Under the pieces are notes generated by a model, which worked only from the letters and a program-made list of their open reading frames with translations, was not told the origin of the DNA and searched no databases. From Alteromonas sp. BMJM2 (GTDB lineage Bacteria > Pseudomonadota > Gammaproteobacteria > Enterobacterales > Alteromonadaceae), in contig NZ_JAPVOT010000007.1 of assembly GCF_027257845.1 (NCBI RefSeq), forward strand, positions 62,001 through 126,000: a stretch of DNA of 64,000 nucleotides, read 5' to 3'. This document shows, piece after piece, positions 41,056 to 54,001 of the stretch. The position numbers were made by a program, and so were the translations under genes. Position 1 is the first letter of the stretch. Every line of letters starts with the position of its first letter.

Positions 41056-42353
41056 TTTACCGTATTCTCCTCAACAACGTCGTGTTGTTGAGTGAGGTAG
41101 GCAGCCTGTCTTGCCTTCTCAAGCTCAAGGACGGTAAATTCGACATTTGGCTTCACCATAAACGTATCTAAAATCGGCATAATCTTTTTGGCAAATAACT
41201 CACTTGCATCCCGATCGAAAAACTGAGAAACACCCGCAGCATTAGAAAGCGCGTAATAGGCCTCTTTGGTTAACGGCGACGAATCTTGTCGAGCAAATTT
41301 ATTTGGCGACAACACACCTAAACTTTTATTTAATGTAGACTGAACGTCATGTCGAGCGGCAAATGCCAAGAATTGCTTGGCTAACGAAATATTATTGGCC
41401 TTATTGGGAATAATAAGAACATCGATAGGCGCCTCTTCATAAGTCGCAACACGCTCATCTAGTTGTGGAAATGGGAAATATCCAAGCCTAGGTACCGCTG
41501 TCTCCTGAATATCCTGAATAACGTAATTGCCAATCATGGACATACCTACCAAATCACGAAATAAAAACGGCAGCCCTTCACGCCAAGTAAGCTCATCGTG
41601 ATCAGAAATGAAATACCCTTTTTCTATTGGCTCTAACCATGCATTAAGCACTGAAATCACACGTTCGTCAGTGAAGGGAATATGCCCGGAGGTTAATTGT
41701 TGATGAAAGTCGAGCCCATTAATTCTAAGGTTTAAATAGTCGAACCATGCTGCGGCTGGCCAGTTACTTTTCGTACCGATAAATATGGGTGGATAACCAG
41801 CTTGCTTGATTAATTCACAGGCGGCCATAAAATCTTGCCAAGAAGACGGCTCTGAAAGTGAAAGTTGATTGAATATACTCTTTGAGTAGTAAAATCCAAT
41901 TTGATAATACGAAATTGGCACACCATAAAATTGATTATCTCGAATTAGCGTTTTTTTAACGCTTTGCTCAAAGGCTGCTCCCAAACCCTGTTGCTGCCAG
42001 ACATCGTCAACAGATAGCACGAGTCCGTCATCAACATACTCAAATAGACGCTGTCCGGAGTGCCAATATAGAACATCGAAACGGCTATCTGAGGAGACCA
42101 TTGTAGGAAATGAACGTTTATATTCTTCGCTACTTAACGTGGTGTAACGAACCGTTACGTCTAGATTTTGCTTTTCGAACTCTCGCGCCAATATGTAAAA
42201 CGTCTCACGCTGGGCACTGGTTGAAATTGAAACACCGACATTAAGTTCCTCGGCAATACCAGTGCCTGGTGAAGCACTGTAAATAAAAAGTATTGTCAGA
42301 AGGTATGAAGCTGCCTTGGACACATAGCTGGAAACCCAATTCACATCACCCAT
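41052..42353 (-). CDS. extracellular solute-binding protein, family 1
   Basis: 433 aa. Signal peptide-like N-terminus (AASYLLTILFIYSASPGTGI) then the bilobed carbohydrate-binding fold with YWHSGQRLFEYV, GVPISYYQIGFYYSKSIF and SSWQDFMAACELIKQAGYPP hallmarks of the sugar ABC transporter family. No permease or ATPase gene is nearby, so it may serve a remote transporter or feed a sensor (such proteins can partner sensor kinases or cyclases). 107 bases separate it from the protease gene upstream. Confidence 0.75.
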   Translation of the reverse strand: MGDVNWVSSYVSKAASYLLTILFIYSASPGTGIAEELNVGVSISTSAQRETFYILAREFEKQNLDVTVRYTTLSSEEYKRSFPTMVSSDSRFDVLYWHSGQRLFEYVDDGLVLSVDDVWQQQGLGAAFEQSVKKTLIRDNQFYGVPISYYQIGFYYSKSIFNQLSLSEPSSWQDFMAACELIKQAGYPPIFIGTKSNWPAAAWFDYLNLRINGLDFHQQLTSGHIPFTDERVISVLNAWLEPIEKGYFISDHDELTWREGLPFLFRDLVGMSMIGNYVIQDIQETAVPRLGYFPFPQLDERVATYEEAPIDVLIIPNKANNISLAKQFLAFAARHDVQSTLNKSLGVLSPNKFARQDSSPLTKEAYYALSNAAGVSQFFDRDASELFAKKIMPILDTFMVKPNVEFTVLELEKARQAAYLTQQHDVVEENTVK

Positions 42354-42461
42354 AAAACCTTCCTTCTTTATCCACTTCTTATCAATATCTATGGTAACTG
42401 GTTTAATGAGTTTGCCTATTGAACTTTGGTAGCTAAAACCTCTGAAACAATTCTCACCATA

Positions 42462-44858
42462 CTATTCACCATCCCCACCACTAACGATTAACGCAATATT
42501 GTATAACCTGTTTACGGCATGGTAATTAATTGAATTTTTCGGGTATCTTCCCTTACTGCTTAGTTTGCCCGCCTCTTGCTGCATTAATATAGTTAGCGCG
42601 TCGTCTACGGTCTCCACTGTGTATACGTGAAACAGCCCTTTTTTCACCGCATCAATGACGGTCGCATCTAGCACTAAATTAATAGCATTGGATTTAGGTA
42701 TAATAACGCCTTGAGTACCCGTAAGTCCGCGGTATTGACAGAGTTCAAAGAAACCCTCAATTTTTTCATTCACTCCCCCCACTGCCTGCACTTCACCGTA
42801 TTGGTTTATTGAACCGGTAATGGCCAATGTTTGCAGGCAAGGGATTTCCGTTAAGGCAGAAATAAGTGCAACTAGCTCACCTAACGATGCACTGTCACCA
42901 TCGATGTGACCATATGACTGCTCAAGGGCAATATTGGCCGATAAGGTTAACGGAAAATGCTGGGCATATTTGTTACCTAAGTAACCATTAAGCAGCATAA
43001 CCCCCTTAGAGTGTATAGGCTGCCCTAATTCTACTTCTCGCTCAATATCAACAACGCCGCTTGCGCCAGCGAATACCGTTGCAGTAATACGGGCAGGTGT
43101 ACCGAATGCCGTATCTCCAACATCTAATACCGTTAGCCCGTTTACCTTCCCCACTGCTTTATTTTCGGTGTCGATAAGAACGTGGCCTTCCTTTATATCA
43201 TTGAGAAGACTTTGACTGACTCGACCGGTTCGACGTTTTTTTGAGTCAAGAGCGGTAACTAAATGTCCAAGTTCAATTTCGCTCGCACCGGCCATAGCAC
43301 AAAAGTAATGCGCTTCATTAACTAGCTCTATTACCTCTGCAAAGTGTGCCGATAGTTTTTCTTTATGCTCAGCATTTCGCAATGAAAACTGAACCAAGCG
43401 GCACATGGCATTTGCGGTAATTCCACTTAGCCCTAATGACACTAAATGGGCGCGAATTTTTCCAACAAAGTCGAATAAGGTTTGACGAGTGACTGGAATC
43501 TCTAAATCGAAATCGACCAGTACGCGGAATAGCTCATCAAATTCGTCATCGTAGTCTTGCAAGGTGTAATACAAGTCTCGAGAACCAAGCAGAACAACTT
43601 TTACTGTCAAATCTATGGGCTGTGGATTTAGCGTGATGTTATTTACCATACCAACGTCTTGCTGGGGTAAATCCATTCTTAATCGCCCCGACTTAATAGC
43701 AAGCTTTAAGGTATCCCATACAAAGGGTTGATCGATAAGCCGATCAACATCCAGCAGTAAATAACCGCCATTAGCACGGTGTAAGGCACCTGGCTGAATC
43801 ATTCTGTAGTTGGTAAACACACTGCCGTGAATGTTGGTATATTCAATTTTTCCAAATAGATTTTGGTAAGTAGGGTTTGGCTCATAAATAACGGGGGCAG
43901 CATCGTCGCGCTTATTGGCTACTAATACATTAGGTAAAAGCTGCTCTTCCAAAAATATCTTTCTGTCAAAGTCGTCACTTTTCTCTTCTTTCTGTTCTTC
44001 TTGGTGAATAACGAGAATGGCATTGACCAGAGCGGTTTTTAGCTGCTTGAGATACTTCATGACGCCGAGATTAGCGGCGTATTGGTGTTCAAGGTCTTTT
44101 ATTAGGGCTTTAATTCCTTGCTCTGCAGTCACCCTATCAAGTTCTCGAAGACGCTCGGAGTTTTCTCGCTTCCACGCCGGGAGACTTAACAAGCCTTCGC
44201 TTAATCTATTCTCTAATTCATCCACCAGTGCATAAAAATGTTGGCGTTGCTGCTCACTGAGCGTAGCAACGTGACTATCGTTGGCGGGTTTTCCGTCGAC
44301 AATAGGAACAAATGTGATAGCGCCACTTTCCTCAAACATGGCAATTTCATTGGCGTTAGCATAGCGCTCTACCGCGTCGATGGCCTCGTCGTACTTTTGT
44401 TCAAAATCGCGAGAAATAGAGGCCCGTTTGCGCTGATATCCAGGGTTGTCGAAAGCCACAGGAAATGTGTCTAACACGTCGTCGATAAGTTGGGCGATAT
44501 CTTTTTGAAAAACCTTACCACCGCCAGGAGGAAAACGAAGGGCCACAGGCTCACGCTCTTCGTCGAAGTTATTGATGTAGCACCAATCATCAGGCGAGCT
44601 CAACCGCGCAACTTGTCGCTCTATGTAGTCTTTTACTAACGTAAATCGACCAGTAGCAGGCTCACCCATCACATATAAGTTATACCCAATGGCATCAATC
44701 CCTAAACCAAAGGTCAAGGCTTCTCTCGCCCTTTCTTGTCCAATAAAGGTGGCGTTAAGCGCCTGCTCATCTTTAAGCGCGCTGTTTATTACTCGTCTGT
44801 TTATTGTGGGCGTTAAGGCATCGGTTGCTAACGCAAAGGCTTTACTGTCGACTGACAT
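42462..44858 (-). CDS. Lon-family ATP-dependent protease (LonB/YcbZ-like)
   Basis: 798 aa. N-terminal domain with GQERAREALTFGLGI and a degenerate P-loop GEPATGRFT. A helical insertion; an AAA part with GGYLLLDVDRLI; and a C-terminal Lon peptidase domain with catalytic Ser in HIDGDSASLGELVALIS and Lys in VGGVNEKIEGFFE. It belongs to the group of Lon-like proteases distinct from Lon itself. The P-loop lacks the usual Lys (Arg instead), as in E. coli YcbZ. Likely cytosolic quality control. Confidence 0.85.
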   Translation of the reverse strand: MSVDSKAFALATDALTPTINRRVINSALKDEQALNATFIGQERAREALTFGLGIDAIGYNLYVMGEPATGRFTLVKDYIERQVARLSSPDDWCYINNFDEEREPVALRFPPGGGKVFQKDIAQLIDDVLDTFPVAFDNPGYQRKRASISRDFEQKYDEAIDAVERYANANEIAMFEESGAITFVPIVDGKPANDSHVATLSEQQRQHFYALVDELENRLSEGLLSLPAWKRENSERLRELDRVTAEQGIKALIKDLEHQYAANLGVMKYLKQLKTALVNAILVIHQEEQKEEKSDDFDRKIFLEEQLLPNVLVANKRDDAAPVIYEPNPTYQNLFGKIEYTNIHGSVFTNYRMIQPGALHRANGGYLLLDVDRLIDQPFVWDTLKLAIKSGRLRMDLPQQDVGMVNNITLNPQPIDLTVKVVLLGSRDLYYTLQDYDDEFDELFRVLVDFDLEIPVTRQTLFDFVGKIRAHLVSLGLSGITANAMCRLVQFSLRNAEHKEKLSAHFAEVIELVNEAHYFCAMAGASEIELGHLVTALDSKKRRTGRVSQSLLNDIKEGHVLIDTENKAVGKVNGLTVLDVGDTAFGTPARITATVFAGASGVVDIEREVELGQPIHSKGVMLLNGYLGNKYAQHFPLTLSANIALEQSYGHIDGDSASLGELVALISALTEIPCLQTLAITGSINQYGEVQAVGGVNEKIEGFFELCQYRGLTGTQGVIIPKSNAINLVLDATVIDAVKKGLFHVYTVETVDDALTILMQQEAGKLSSKGRYPKNSINYHAVNRLYNIALIVSGGDGE

Positions 44859-47819
<2,961 letters not shown>

Positions 47820-47832
47820 GCGACTATTGATA

Positions 47833-48357
47833 ATGAATGCACTTTTAAAATTAGTCGGTATTGCAGCGATAGTGAGCACCCTTAGTAGCTGTGGTTTTCA
47901 CCTCCGTGGCGCTCCCAGCCTTCCTGACAATATCAACACTGTTGTAATTGAAAGTGCCAGAGCGCACGCGCCCTTAGCGCGTGCGCTCGACAATAGATTG
48001 AACATTTACGGATTAAAGTCACAAGAACGGGGCAGCGACAGCGCCCCGAGCGAGAACATCAGCATCTACCTTTTACCGGAAAAGTTGGACCGCCAACTTT
48101 TATCCGTGTATCCATCGGGTCAGGTGGCGGAGTACGACCTCATTTATGTGGTGCGTTATCGCGTGTCCTTTCCTAACAAAGAGCCAATGATGGTGCAGTT
48201 TGAGGTAGTACGGGATTATCAAGACGACCCCGATCAGGTATTAGCAAAATCGAGAGAGCTTGATTTAATGCTCGACGAAATGCGCGCCGAGGCAGCGGAT
48301 ATGATCATTAGACGCTTATCCGGTCAAGCGATTGCTGCATTGGACATTGAAAAATGA
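47833..48357 (+). CDS. lptE: LPS-assembly lipoprotein LptE
   Basis: 174 aa. Signal peptide with lipobox LSSC, then the typical GFHLRGAPSLPDNI start of LptE. It plugs the LptD barrel and inserts LPS in the outer membrane. The ATG at 47833 is preferred over the TTG at 47827. Directly after leuS as in other gammaproteobacteria. Confidence 0.93.
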   Translation: MNALLKLVGIAAIVSTLSSCGFHLRGAPSLPDNINTVVIESARAHAPLARALDNRLNIYGLKSQERGSDSAPSENISIYLLPEKLDRQLLSVYPSGQVAEYDLIYVVRYRVSFPNKEPMMVQFEVVRDYQDDPDQVLAKSRELDLMLDEMRAEAADMIIRRLSGQAIAALDIEK

Positions 48358-48373
48358 TGACTGACGACTAGGC

Positions 48374-49402
48374 ATGCAAATTTACCCAAACCAGTTTCGT
48401 CAAGATATCAAAAAAGGTCTGAGGCCTTGTTATTTGGTGTTTGGAGACGAGCCTCAGCAGAAGTTCGACGTTATCGAGCAAATCCGAGCACAAGCAAAAT
48501 TAAAGGGATTTGACGAGAGAACTACCCTGGTTGCTGACACAGGTTTTTCATGGAACCAGCTGCTTGAAGCAACGCAGAGTATGTCGTTGTTTTCAAGCCA
48601 GCAATTTATTGAGCTAGAACTTCCCACCGGCAAACCAGGCACTGAGGGCAGTAAAATGCTGCAAGAGGTCGCCGCTAAACTCAACCCAGATATGCTGTTA
48701 CTCATTCACGGGCCAAAGATTGGTAAAGACGTACAGCGTGGAAAATGGTTTAAAGTTCTCGACGAAATAGGCGCATCCACACTATGTTACCCCCTTGAAG
48801 GACGCCAATTAAGCACTTGGATAAACCAGCAACTCACCTCGCATCAGCTTTCTGTATCACCCAATGGCGCAAAAATGATTTCCGACTTTTGTGAGGGTAA
48901 CCTTCTAGCCGCAAAACAAGAGATAGATAAACTCGCGCTGCTTTATCCGCATCAGTCTGTAACCGATGAGCAAATTGAACGAGCCATGGTCGATCAATCC
49001 CGCTACAGCGTGTTTCAGCTTGTTGATGTGATGCTTAATGGAGAAAGCACCCGCTGTATTAAAATGCTCTACCGACTAGAAAGTGAGGGTTTAGAGCCAA
49101 ATATAATCATTTGGGCATTAGTGAGAGAGTGGGAGCAGCTGTGGAATTTAAAAACGGCTGAACAACAAGGCCAGCCTATTCAATGGCAAAAATTTGGTAT
49201 TTGGCGTAATAAACAAGCGATATATCAAAATGCAATGCAGCGGCTTTCTTTACAACAGCTAGAAGGTATTCAACACGCGTTGAGTCAAGCGGACCTTGCT
49301 TTTAAGCAACAAGTAATTTCTCGCCCCTATGTAAAACTTTGCCACCTGTGCATGATGTTTATGGGTATCAACTTAGTAAACATCCCCTTTTTGGATAAAT
49401 AG
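48374..49402 (+). CDS. holA: DNA polymerase III delta subunit
   Basis: 342 aa. Clamp-loader subunit that opens the beta ring. Family features are MQIYPNQFRQDIKKGLRPCY, LVFGDEPQQKFDV and the AAA+ fold without a Walker A (delta binds no ATP). Coupled closely to lptE and nadD. Confidence 0.95.
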   Translation: MQIYPNQFRQDIKKGLRPCYLVFGDEPQQKFDVIEQIRAQAKLKGFDERTTLVADTGFSWNQLLEATQSMSLFSSQQFIELELPTGKPGTEGSKMLQEVAAKLNPDMLLLIHGPKIGKDVQRGKWFKVLDEIGASTLCYPLEGRQLSTWINQQLTSHQLSVSPNGAKMISDFCEGNLLAAKQEIDKLALLYPHQSVTDEQIERAMVDQSRYSVFQLVDVMLNGESTRCIKMLYRLESEGLEPNIIIWALVREWEQLWNLKTAEQQGQPIQWQKFGIWRNKQAIYQNAMQRLSLQQLEGIQHALSQADLAFKQQVISRPYVKLCHLCMMFMGINLVNIPFLDK

Positions 49403-49404
49403 CG

Positions 49405-50070
49405 GTGGCCTTAAAAGCGATATTGGGCGGTACGTTTAATCCACCCCATTATGGTCATATTTCTCCAGCTCTACATGTCACAAAACTTTTAGGTGTTGAT
49501 GGTGTCCATTTGATGCCCTGTAAGTTAGCACCTCATAAGTCGGTTTCTGTTTCTGAAAAGCACAGAGTAAATATGATAAATCTGTGTTGCGAGGAAAATC
49601 CCAAGCTTCATGCAGAGCTGATCGAGCTCTCTCTTCCCTCGCCATCTTATACGGTAAAAACACTGCGAGAATTAAATTCTCGAACCGACGAGACAATCTG
49701 TTTTCTCATTGGTGCCGATTCACTGTATAATCTAGATAAGTGGTACGAGTGGGAATGCTTATTAACGTATTGCCACCTTGTTGTAATGCGAAGAGATGAC
49801 GATAATTTCGCCCCGCCACCGGCTGTAGCAGATTGGCTCAAATCTGTTGTTACTCGAGATGCGGCGCAGTTACATCAACGTAAAAATGGATATGTATTGT
49901 TAGTTGATACTCCCCTTAAAGTAATTTCGTCAACGCAGTTGCGCAATACCATAACCCAAAAAAACGCAGGGGCTTTAGATAAAGCCGTTCAAGATTTTAT
50001 TGAAAACTGGATACCAAACAGCGTCATTGAATATATTGATGCCAACCAGTTATATATTGAAGAAAGATAA
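49405..50070 (+). CDS. nadD: nicotinate-nucleotide adenylyltransferase
   Basis: 221 aa from GTG 49405. Nucleotidyltransferase motif GGTFNPPHYGH (HxGH family) and ISSTQLR (ISxTxxR) in the C-terminal part. Adenylates nicotinate mononucleotide in NAD synthesis. 2 bases after holA. Confidence 0.95.
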   Translation: MALKAILGGTFNPPHYGHISPALHVTKLLGVDGVHLMPCKLAPHKSVSVSEKHRVNMINLCCEENPKLHAELIELSLPSPSYTVKTLRELNSRTDETICFLIGADSLYNLDKWYEWECLLTYCHLVVMRRDDDNFAPPPAVADWLKSVVTRDAAQLHQRKNGYVLLVDTPLKVISSTQLRNTITQKNAGALDKAVQDFIENWIPNSVIEYIDANQLYIEER

Positions 50071-50081
50071 GAGGAAAACAC

Positions 50082-50399
50082 TTGGAGAGTCTACAACTTA
50101 AGCAGTTTGTTAAAGACAAAATAGATGACATGAAAGGCCGTGATATCATTGAGCTTGATGTTAGAGGTAAGTCGACCATTACAGATACCATGATCATTTG
50201 TTCTGGTAATTCAAAACGTCACGTATCCTCAATTGCAGAGAATGTATTGGTTGAAGCGAAAAATGCCGGGCATGCGCCTGGGCACGTTGACGGTAAAGAT
50301 ACCGGAGAATGGGTACTGGTTGATTTCGGCGATGTCATTTTGCACGTTATGCAAGATGAAACCCGAGACTTTTATCAGCTAGAAAAGCTCTGGTCATAG
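50082..50399 (+). CDS. rsfS: ribosomal silencing factor RsfS
   Basis: 105 aa. TTG start at 50082 with GAGGAAAA upstream. Family stretches DIIELDVRGKSTITDTMIIC, SGNSKRHVSSIAENV, GEWVLVDFGDVILHVM and RDFYQLEKLW. Binds L14 to prevent subunit joining during starvation. Confidence 0.94.
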   Translation: MESLQLKQFVKDKIDDMKGRDIIELDVRGKSTITDTMIICSGNSKRHVSSIAENVLVEAKNAGHAPGHVDGKDTGEWVLVDFGDVILHVMQDETRDFYQLEKLWS

Positions 50400-50489
50400 G
50401 ATAGGGCTCTCGCTAAAAGAGTCATTGGTAAGCATGCTTCATATTCACCCACAACAGCTACTAAGGCTAGGATTGTCATTCATGGTGCA

Positions 50490-50963
50490 GTGTTGAAGAT
50501 TCAAATTGTTGCTGTGGGAACAAAAATGCCGTCATGGATATCCGCGGGTGTCGACGAGTTTATCCGTCGATTCCCAAGTGATATGCCGGTAACCATTACT
50601 GAAATACCAGCTGGCAAACGAGGTAAGAACGCTGACATTAAACGGATCCTGGAGAAGGAAGGCGAACAAATGTTAGCGGCTATTCCCAAAGGCAACCGCG
50701 TAGTGACACTTGAGGTAACCGGAAAGCCATGGGATACACCAATGCTGGCAAAACAGCTAGATAATTGGAAGATGGACGGTAGAGATGTCAGCTTGCTCAT
50801 TGGTGGTCCTGAAGGACTAGCGCCCTCTTGCACTGCTGCATCTGAACAAAAGTGGTCATTATCAGCGTTAACCCTTCCTCACCCTCTAGTCAGAATTATA
50901 CTCGTTGAGAGTGTGTATCGCGCATGGTCGGTAACACAAAATCACCCTTATCATAGAGAATAG
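50490..50963 (+). CDS. rlmH: 23S rRNA pseudouridine1915 N3-methyltransferase RlmH
   Basis: 157 aa SPOUT methyltransferase. [29 protein letters not shown] (SAM knot) and the conserved end [12 protein letters not shown]. Starts at GTG 50490 or TTG 50493. The latter gives the length of E. coli RlmH. No strong ribosome site is visible. Confidence 0.95.
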   Translation: MLKIQIVAVGTKMPSWISAGVDEFIRRFPSDMPVTITEIPAGKRGKNADIKRILEKEGEQMLAAIPKGNRVVTLEVTGKPWDTPMLAKQLDNWKMDGRDVSLLIGGPEGLAPSCTAASEQKWSLSALTLPHPLVRIILVESVYRAWSVTQNHPYHRE

Positions 50964-50990
50964 AAGCAGTTATTAATGCAAAGGAACTCA

Positions 50991-52886
50991 ATGCACCGTA
51001 AACGCCAAGCTATTCGTGACCATTCCGCGGAAGCCAACCTGTTTGCCCGTCGTGCAACTATTGCCTTTATCATTGTTACCGCCATGTTGGGCATTGTGCT
51101 TAACAATCTTTACTCTTTGCAGGTTACTCAGCACGATGACTATCAAACACGTTCAAATGGGAACCGCATTAAAGTACTGCCTGTTGCGCCAAATCGAGGG
51201 CTAATATACGACCGAAATGGGATATTGCTCGCCGAAAATAGACCGGTTTTTAGTTTAGAGATCATCCCCGAAAAAGTGGACGACATCGACGATACCCTTA
51301 AACGAATTACCACGCTCATGGATATTACCGATGACGAAATTAAACGTTTTCAGAAAAACTTAAAGGGCACTCGCCGCTTTAAGCCTGTTGTCCTGCGCAC
51401 AGAATTATCCGAAGAAGAAGTGGCGACCTTCTCAGCCAGCAAACACAAATTTAAAGGGATGCAAATTGAAGCGCGTCTTGCACGCCACTATCCCTATGCA
51501 GAGACACTCACTCATGTTCTTGGATACGTAGCACGCATCAATAAACGAGATTTGCAGAAAATCGTCGAAGCCGGCCAAGAAGATAACTACGCCGCCACCT
51601 ATGATATTGGTAAGCTTGGCATAGAGAAATACCACGAGGAACTTCTTCACGGCGAGGTAGGCTACCAACAGGTTGAAGTGAATAATCAAGGACGAATAAT
51701 TCGTGTACTAAACGTAGAGCCGCCAACTCCTGGCAAGGATATTGTGCTTAATATTGACTTATCTCTTCAGCAAGAAGCTCAGCGTATACTTGAGGGCACT
51801 CGTGGTGCGGTGGTAATTTCAGAAGTGAAAACTGGCGGAGTGCTGGCGCTCTATTCTAATCCCGGATACGACCCCAATTTATTTGTTCACGGTATTAGCA
51901 GTAAGAATTACTCAGCGCTGCTTAATTCGCCAAACCGCCCGTTGATTAATCGTGCCACTCAAGGGCAGTATTCGCCGGCATCAACTATAAAGCCGCATCT
52001 GGCTTTACTGGGTTTAGAAGACGGTGCGGTCACTGAAGACTACACTATTAAAGATAACGGCCGCTATCGGCTGCCAAATGTAAACCACGTTTGGCGTGAC
52101 TGGAAACGATGGGGGCACGGTGACGTCGATATTGCAAAGGCTATTGAGGTTTCATGCGATACCTACTACTACGATTTAGCCTATAACTTGGGTATCGATA
52201 AAATCAGTGAGGCCATGCGAAATTTCGGCTTTGGTGATTACACGGGTATCGATTTGTACGAAGAATCCGACGCGAATATGCCAAGCAGAGGGTGGAAACG
52301 CGCCCGCTTTAATCAGCCTTGGTATATTGGTGATACTATCCCTGTTGGCATCGGACAAAGCTTTTGGACCGCCACGCCTATTCAGCTTACCCATTCAATT
52401 AACACCTTAGTTAATCGAGGCGAGCGTTACATACCTCAGCTCATTCGCGGTTACAGAAAACTGGATGGCACAGACGATCTTATTGCTCTGAAAACCTTGC
52501 CACCTATTAAAATAAGCGATCAAAAAAATCTCGATATTGTATTGAATGCGATGCACGATGTGGTTCATGGCGAAGAAGGAACCGCTCGCTTTGCCTTTGC
52601 CGATACCCCCTATGAATCAGCGGGTAAAACGGGTACGGCTCAGTTATTCACCGTCGGGCAAAACGAAAAATACAACGCAGACGAGGTCGATGAAAGGCTT
52701 CGCGACAACGCCCTCTACGTTGGATTTGCGCCTTTCGACAACCCAGAAATTTCTATTACGGTAGTACTTGAAAATGCCGGTGGCGGAAGTTCTAATGCGG
52801 CGCCAGTAGCAAGGAAATTAATGGATTTTTATTTTCGAGACAGACGTTTTGAAACCGCAAGTATCGACAGCGAGCTCAACGAATAA
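50991..52886 (+). CDS. mrdA: penicillin-binding protein 2
   Basis: 631 aa. One N-terminal membrane helix, PBP dimerisation domain, and transpeptidase domain with SxxK STIK, SCD in place of SxN, and KTGTAQ. Cross-links peptidoglycan during rod elongation with RodA. ATG 50991 (AAGGA 5 bases upstream) is preferred to ATG 50976. Its stop overlaps the rodA start. Confidence 0.95.
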   Translation: MHRKRQAIRDHSAEANLFARRATIAFIIVTAMLGIVLNNLYSLQVTQHDDYQTRSNGNRIKVLPVAPNRGLIYDRNGILLAENRPVFSLEIIPEKVDDIDDTLKRITTLMDITDDEIKRFQKNLKGTRRFKPVVLRTELSEEEVATFSASKHKFKGMQIEARLARHYPYAETLTHVLGYVARINKRDLQKIVEAGQEDNYAATYDIGKLGIEKYHEELLHGEVGYQQVEVNNQGRIIRVLNVEPPTPGKDIVLNIDLSLQQEAQRILEGTRGAVVISEVKTGGVLALYSNPGYDPNLFVHGISSKNYSALLNSPNRPLINRATQGQYSPASTIKPHLALLGLEDGAVTEDYTIKDNGRYRLPNVNHVWRDWKRWGHGDVDIAKAIEVSCDTYYYDLAYNLGIDKISEAMRNFGFGDYTGIDLYEESDANMPSRGWKRARFNQPWYIGDTIPVGIGQSFWTATPIQLTHSINTLVNRGERYIPQLIRGYRKLDGTDDLIALKTLPPIKISDQKNLDIVLNAMHDVVHGEEGTARFAFADTPYESAGKTGTAQLFTVGQNEKYNADEVDERLRDNALYVGFAPFDNPEISITVVLENAGGGSSNAAPVARKLMDFYFRDRRFETASIDSELNE

Positions 52887-54001
52887 TGAAAAGAACGGCA
52901 ATCACGCCAGATAAAATAAGCTTTTTACAGCGCATTCATGTTGACGGCTGGTTGCTGCTCGGCCTGTTGGTCTTAAGTGGCGTTGGACTAGTCACACTCT
53001 ATTCTGCGTCAGGTCAAGATATGGCGCAGATGGAACGACAGTTTACTCGCTTAGGATTGAGCTTTGTCGTTATGGCAATACTGGCTCAATTGCCGCCTGG
53101 TTTCTATCGACGCCTCTCACCTTTTGCCTTTGCAGTGGGGTTACTTATGTTAGTTGCCGTTTTGCTTTTTGGTGATATGGGAAAAGGCGCGCAGCGCTGG
53201 CTAGACTTCGGCTTTATTCGCTTTCAACCATCAGAGTTAATGAAGCTTGCCGTGCCCATGATGATAGCATGGTATATCAGTAAACATACTCTCCCCCCGA
53301 GAACGCACCACGTTGCGCTAGGCTTTACCATGGTGGTAGTGCCCACGGTGCTCATTGCCAAGCAGCCTGATTTAGGCACTTCTCTACTTATTGCCAGCTC
53401 AGGTGTGTTCGCCATATTTCTTGCTGGTATGAGCTGGCGTCTTATTTCCTTTGTAGGAGCACTTATTGGTGCATTTGCTCCTATTATGTGGTTCTTCCTC
53501 ATGAAGGATTATCAAAAGCAAAGAGTGCTGACATTTTTAAACCCCGAAAGCGACCCGCTTGGCTCGGGATACCATATTATTCAATCTCAGATAGCGATTG
53601 GTTCCGGAGGCGTTGATGGTAAGGGCTGGCTCCAGGGTACGCAATCTCAACTAGAATTTTTACCCGAGCGGCATACCGACTTTATCTTTTCTGTATTTAG
53701 TGAAGAATTTGGCCTTACTGGCGTCATCGTTTTACTGGCTATTTATTTATATATCATTTTACGCGGTTTAATCATTTCTAGTCGAGCTCAAGATGCCTTT
53801 TCTAAACTACTTGGTGGTAGTATTACCCTTACCTTCTTTGTTTATGTATTCGTTAACATGGGCATGGTGTCGGGGTTGCTTCCAGTCGTGGGCGTTCCTT
53901 TACCGTTGGTGAGCTACGGTGGAACATCTATGGTGACATTGATGGCGGGTTTTGGCATTCTAATGTCAATTGCAACGCAAAAACGTTTAATATCCCGATG
54001 A
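52886..54001 (+). CDS. mrdB: rod-shape peptidoglycan polymerase RodA
   Basis: 371 aa SEDS glycosyltransferase with about ten membrane helices. Signature segments are LYSASGQDMAQMERQ, RWLDFGFIRFQPSELMKLA, KQPDLGTSLLI, PERHTDFIFSVFSEEFG and GLLPVVGVPLPLVSYGGTSM. Works with PBP2 encoded upstream (TAATG overlap). Confidence 0.95.
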   Translation: MKRTAITPDKISFLQRIHVDGWLLLGLLVLSGVGLVTLYSASGQDMAQMERQFTRLGLSFVVMAILAQLPPGFYRRLSPFAFAVGLLMLVAVLLFGDMGKGAQRWLDFGFIRFQPSELMKLAVPMMIAWYISKHTLPPRTHHVALGFTMVVVPTVLIAKQPDLGTSLLIASSGVFAIFLAGMSWRLISFVGALIGAFAPIMWFFLMKDYQKQRVLTFLNPESDPLGSGYHIIQSQIAIGSGGVDGKGWLQGTQSQLEFLPERHTDFIFSVFSEEFGLTGVIVLLAIYLYIILRGLIISSRAQDAFSKLLGGSITLTFFVYVFVNMGMVSGLLPVVGVPLPLVSYGGTSMVTLMAGFGILMSIATQKRLISR

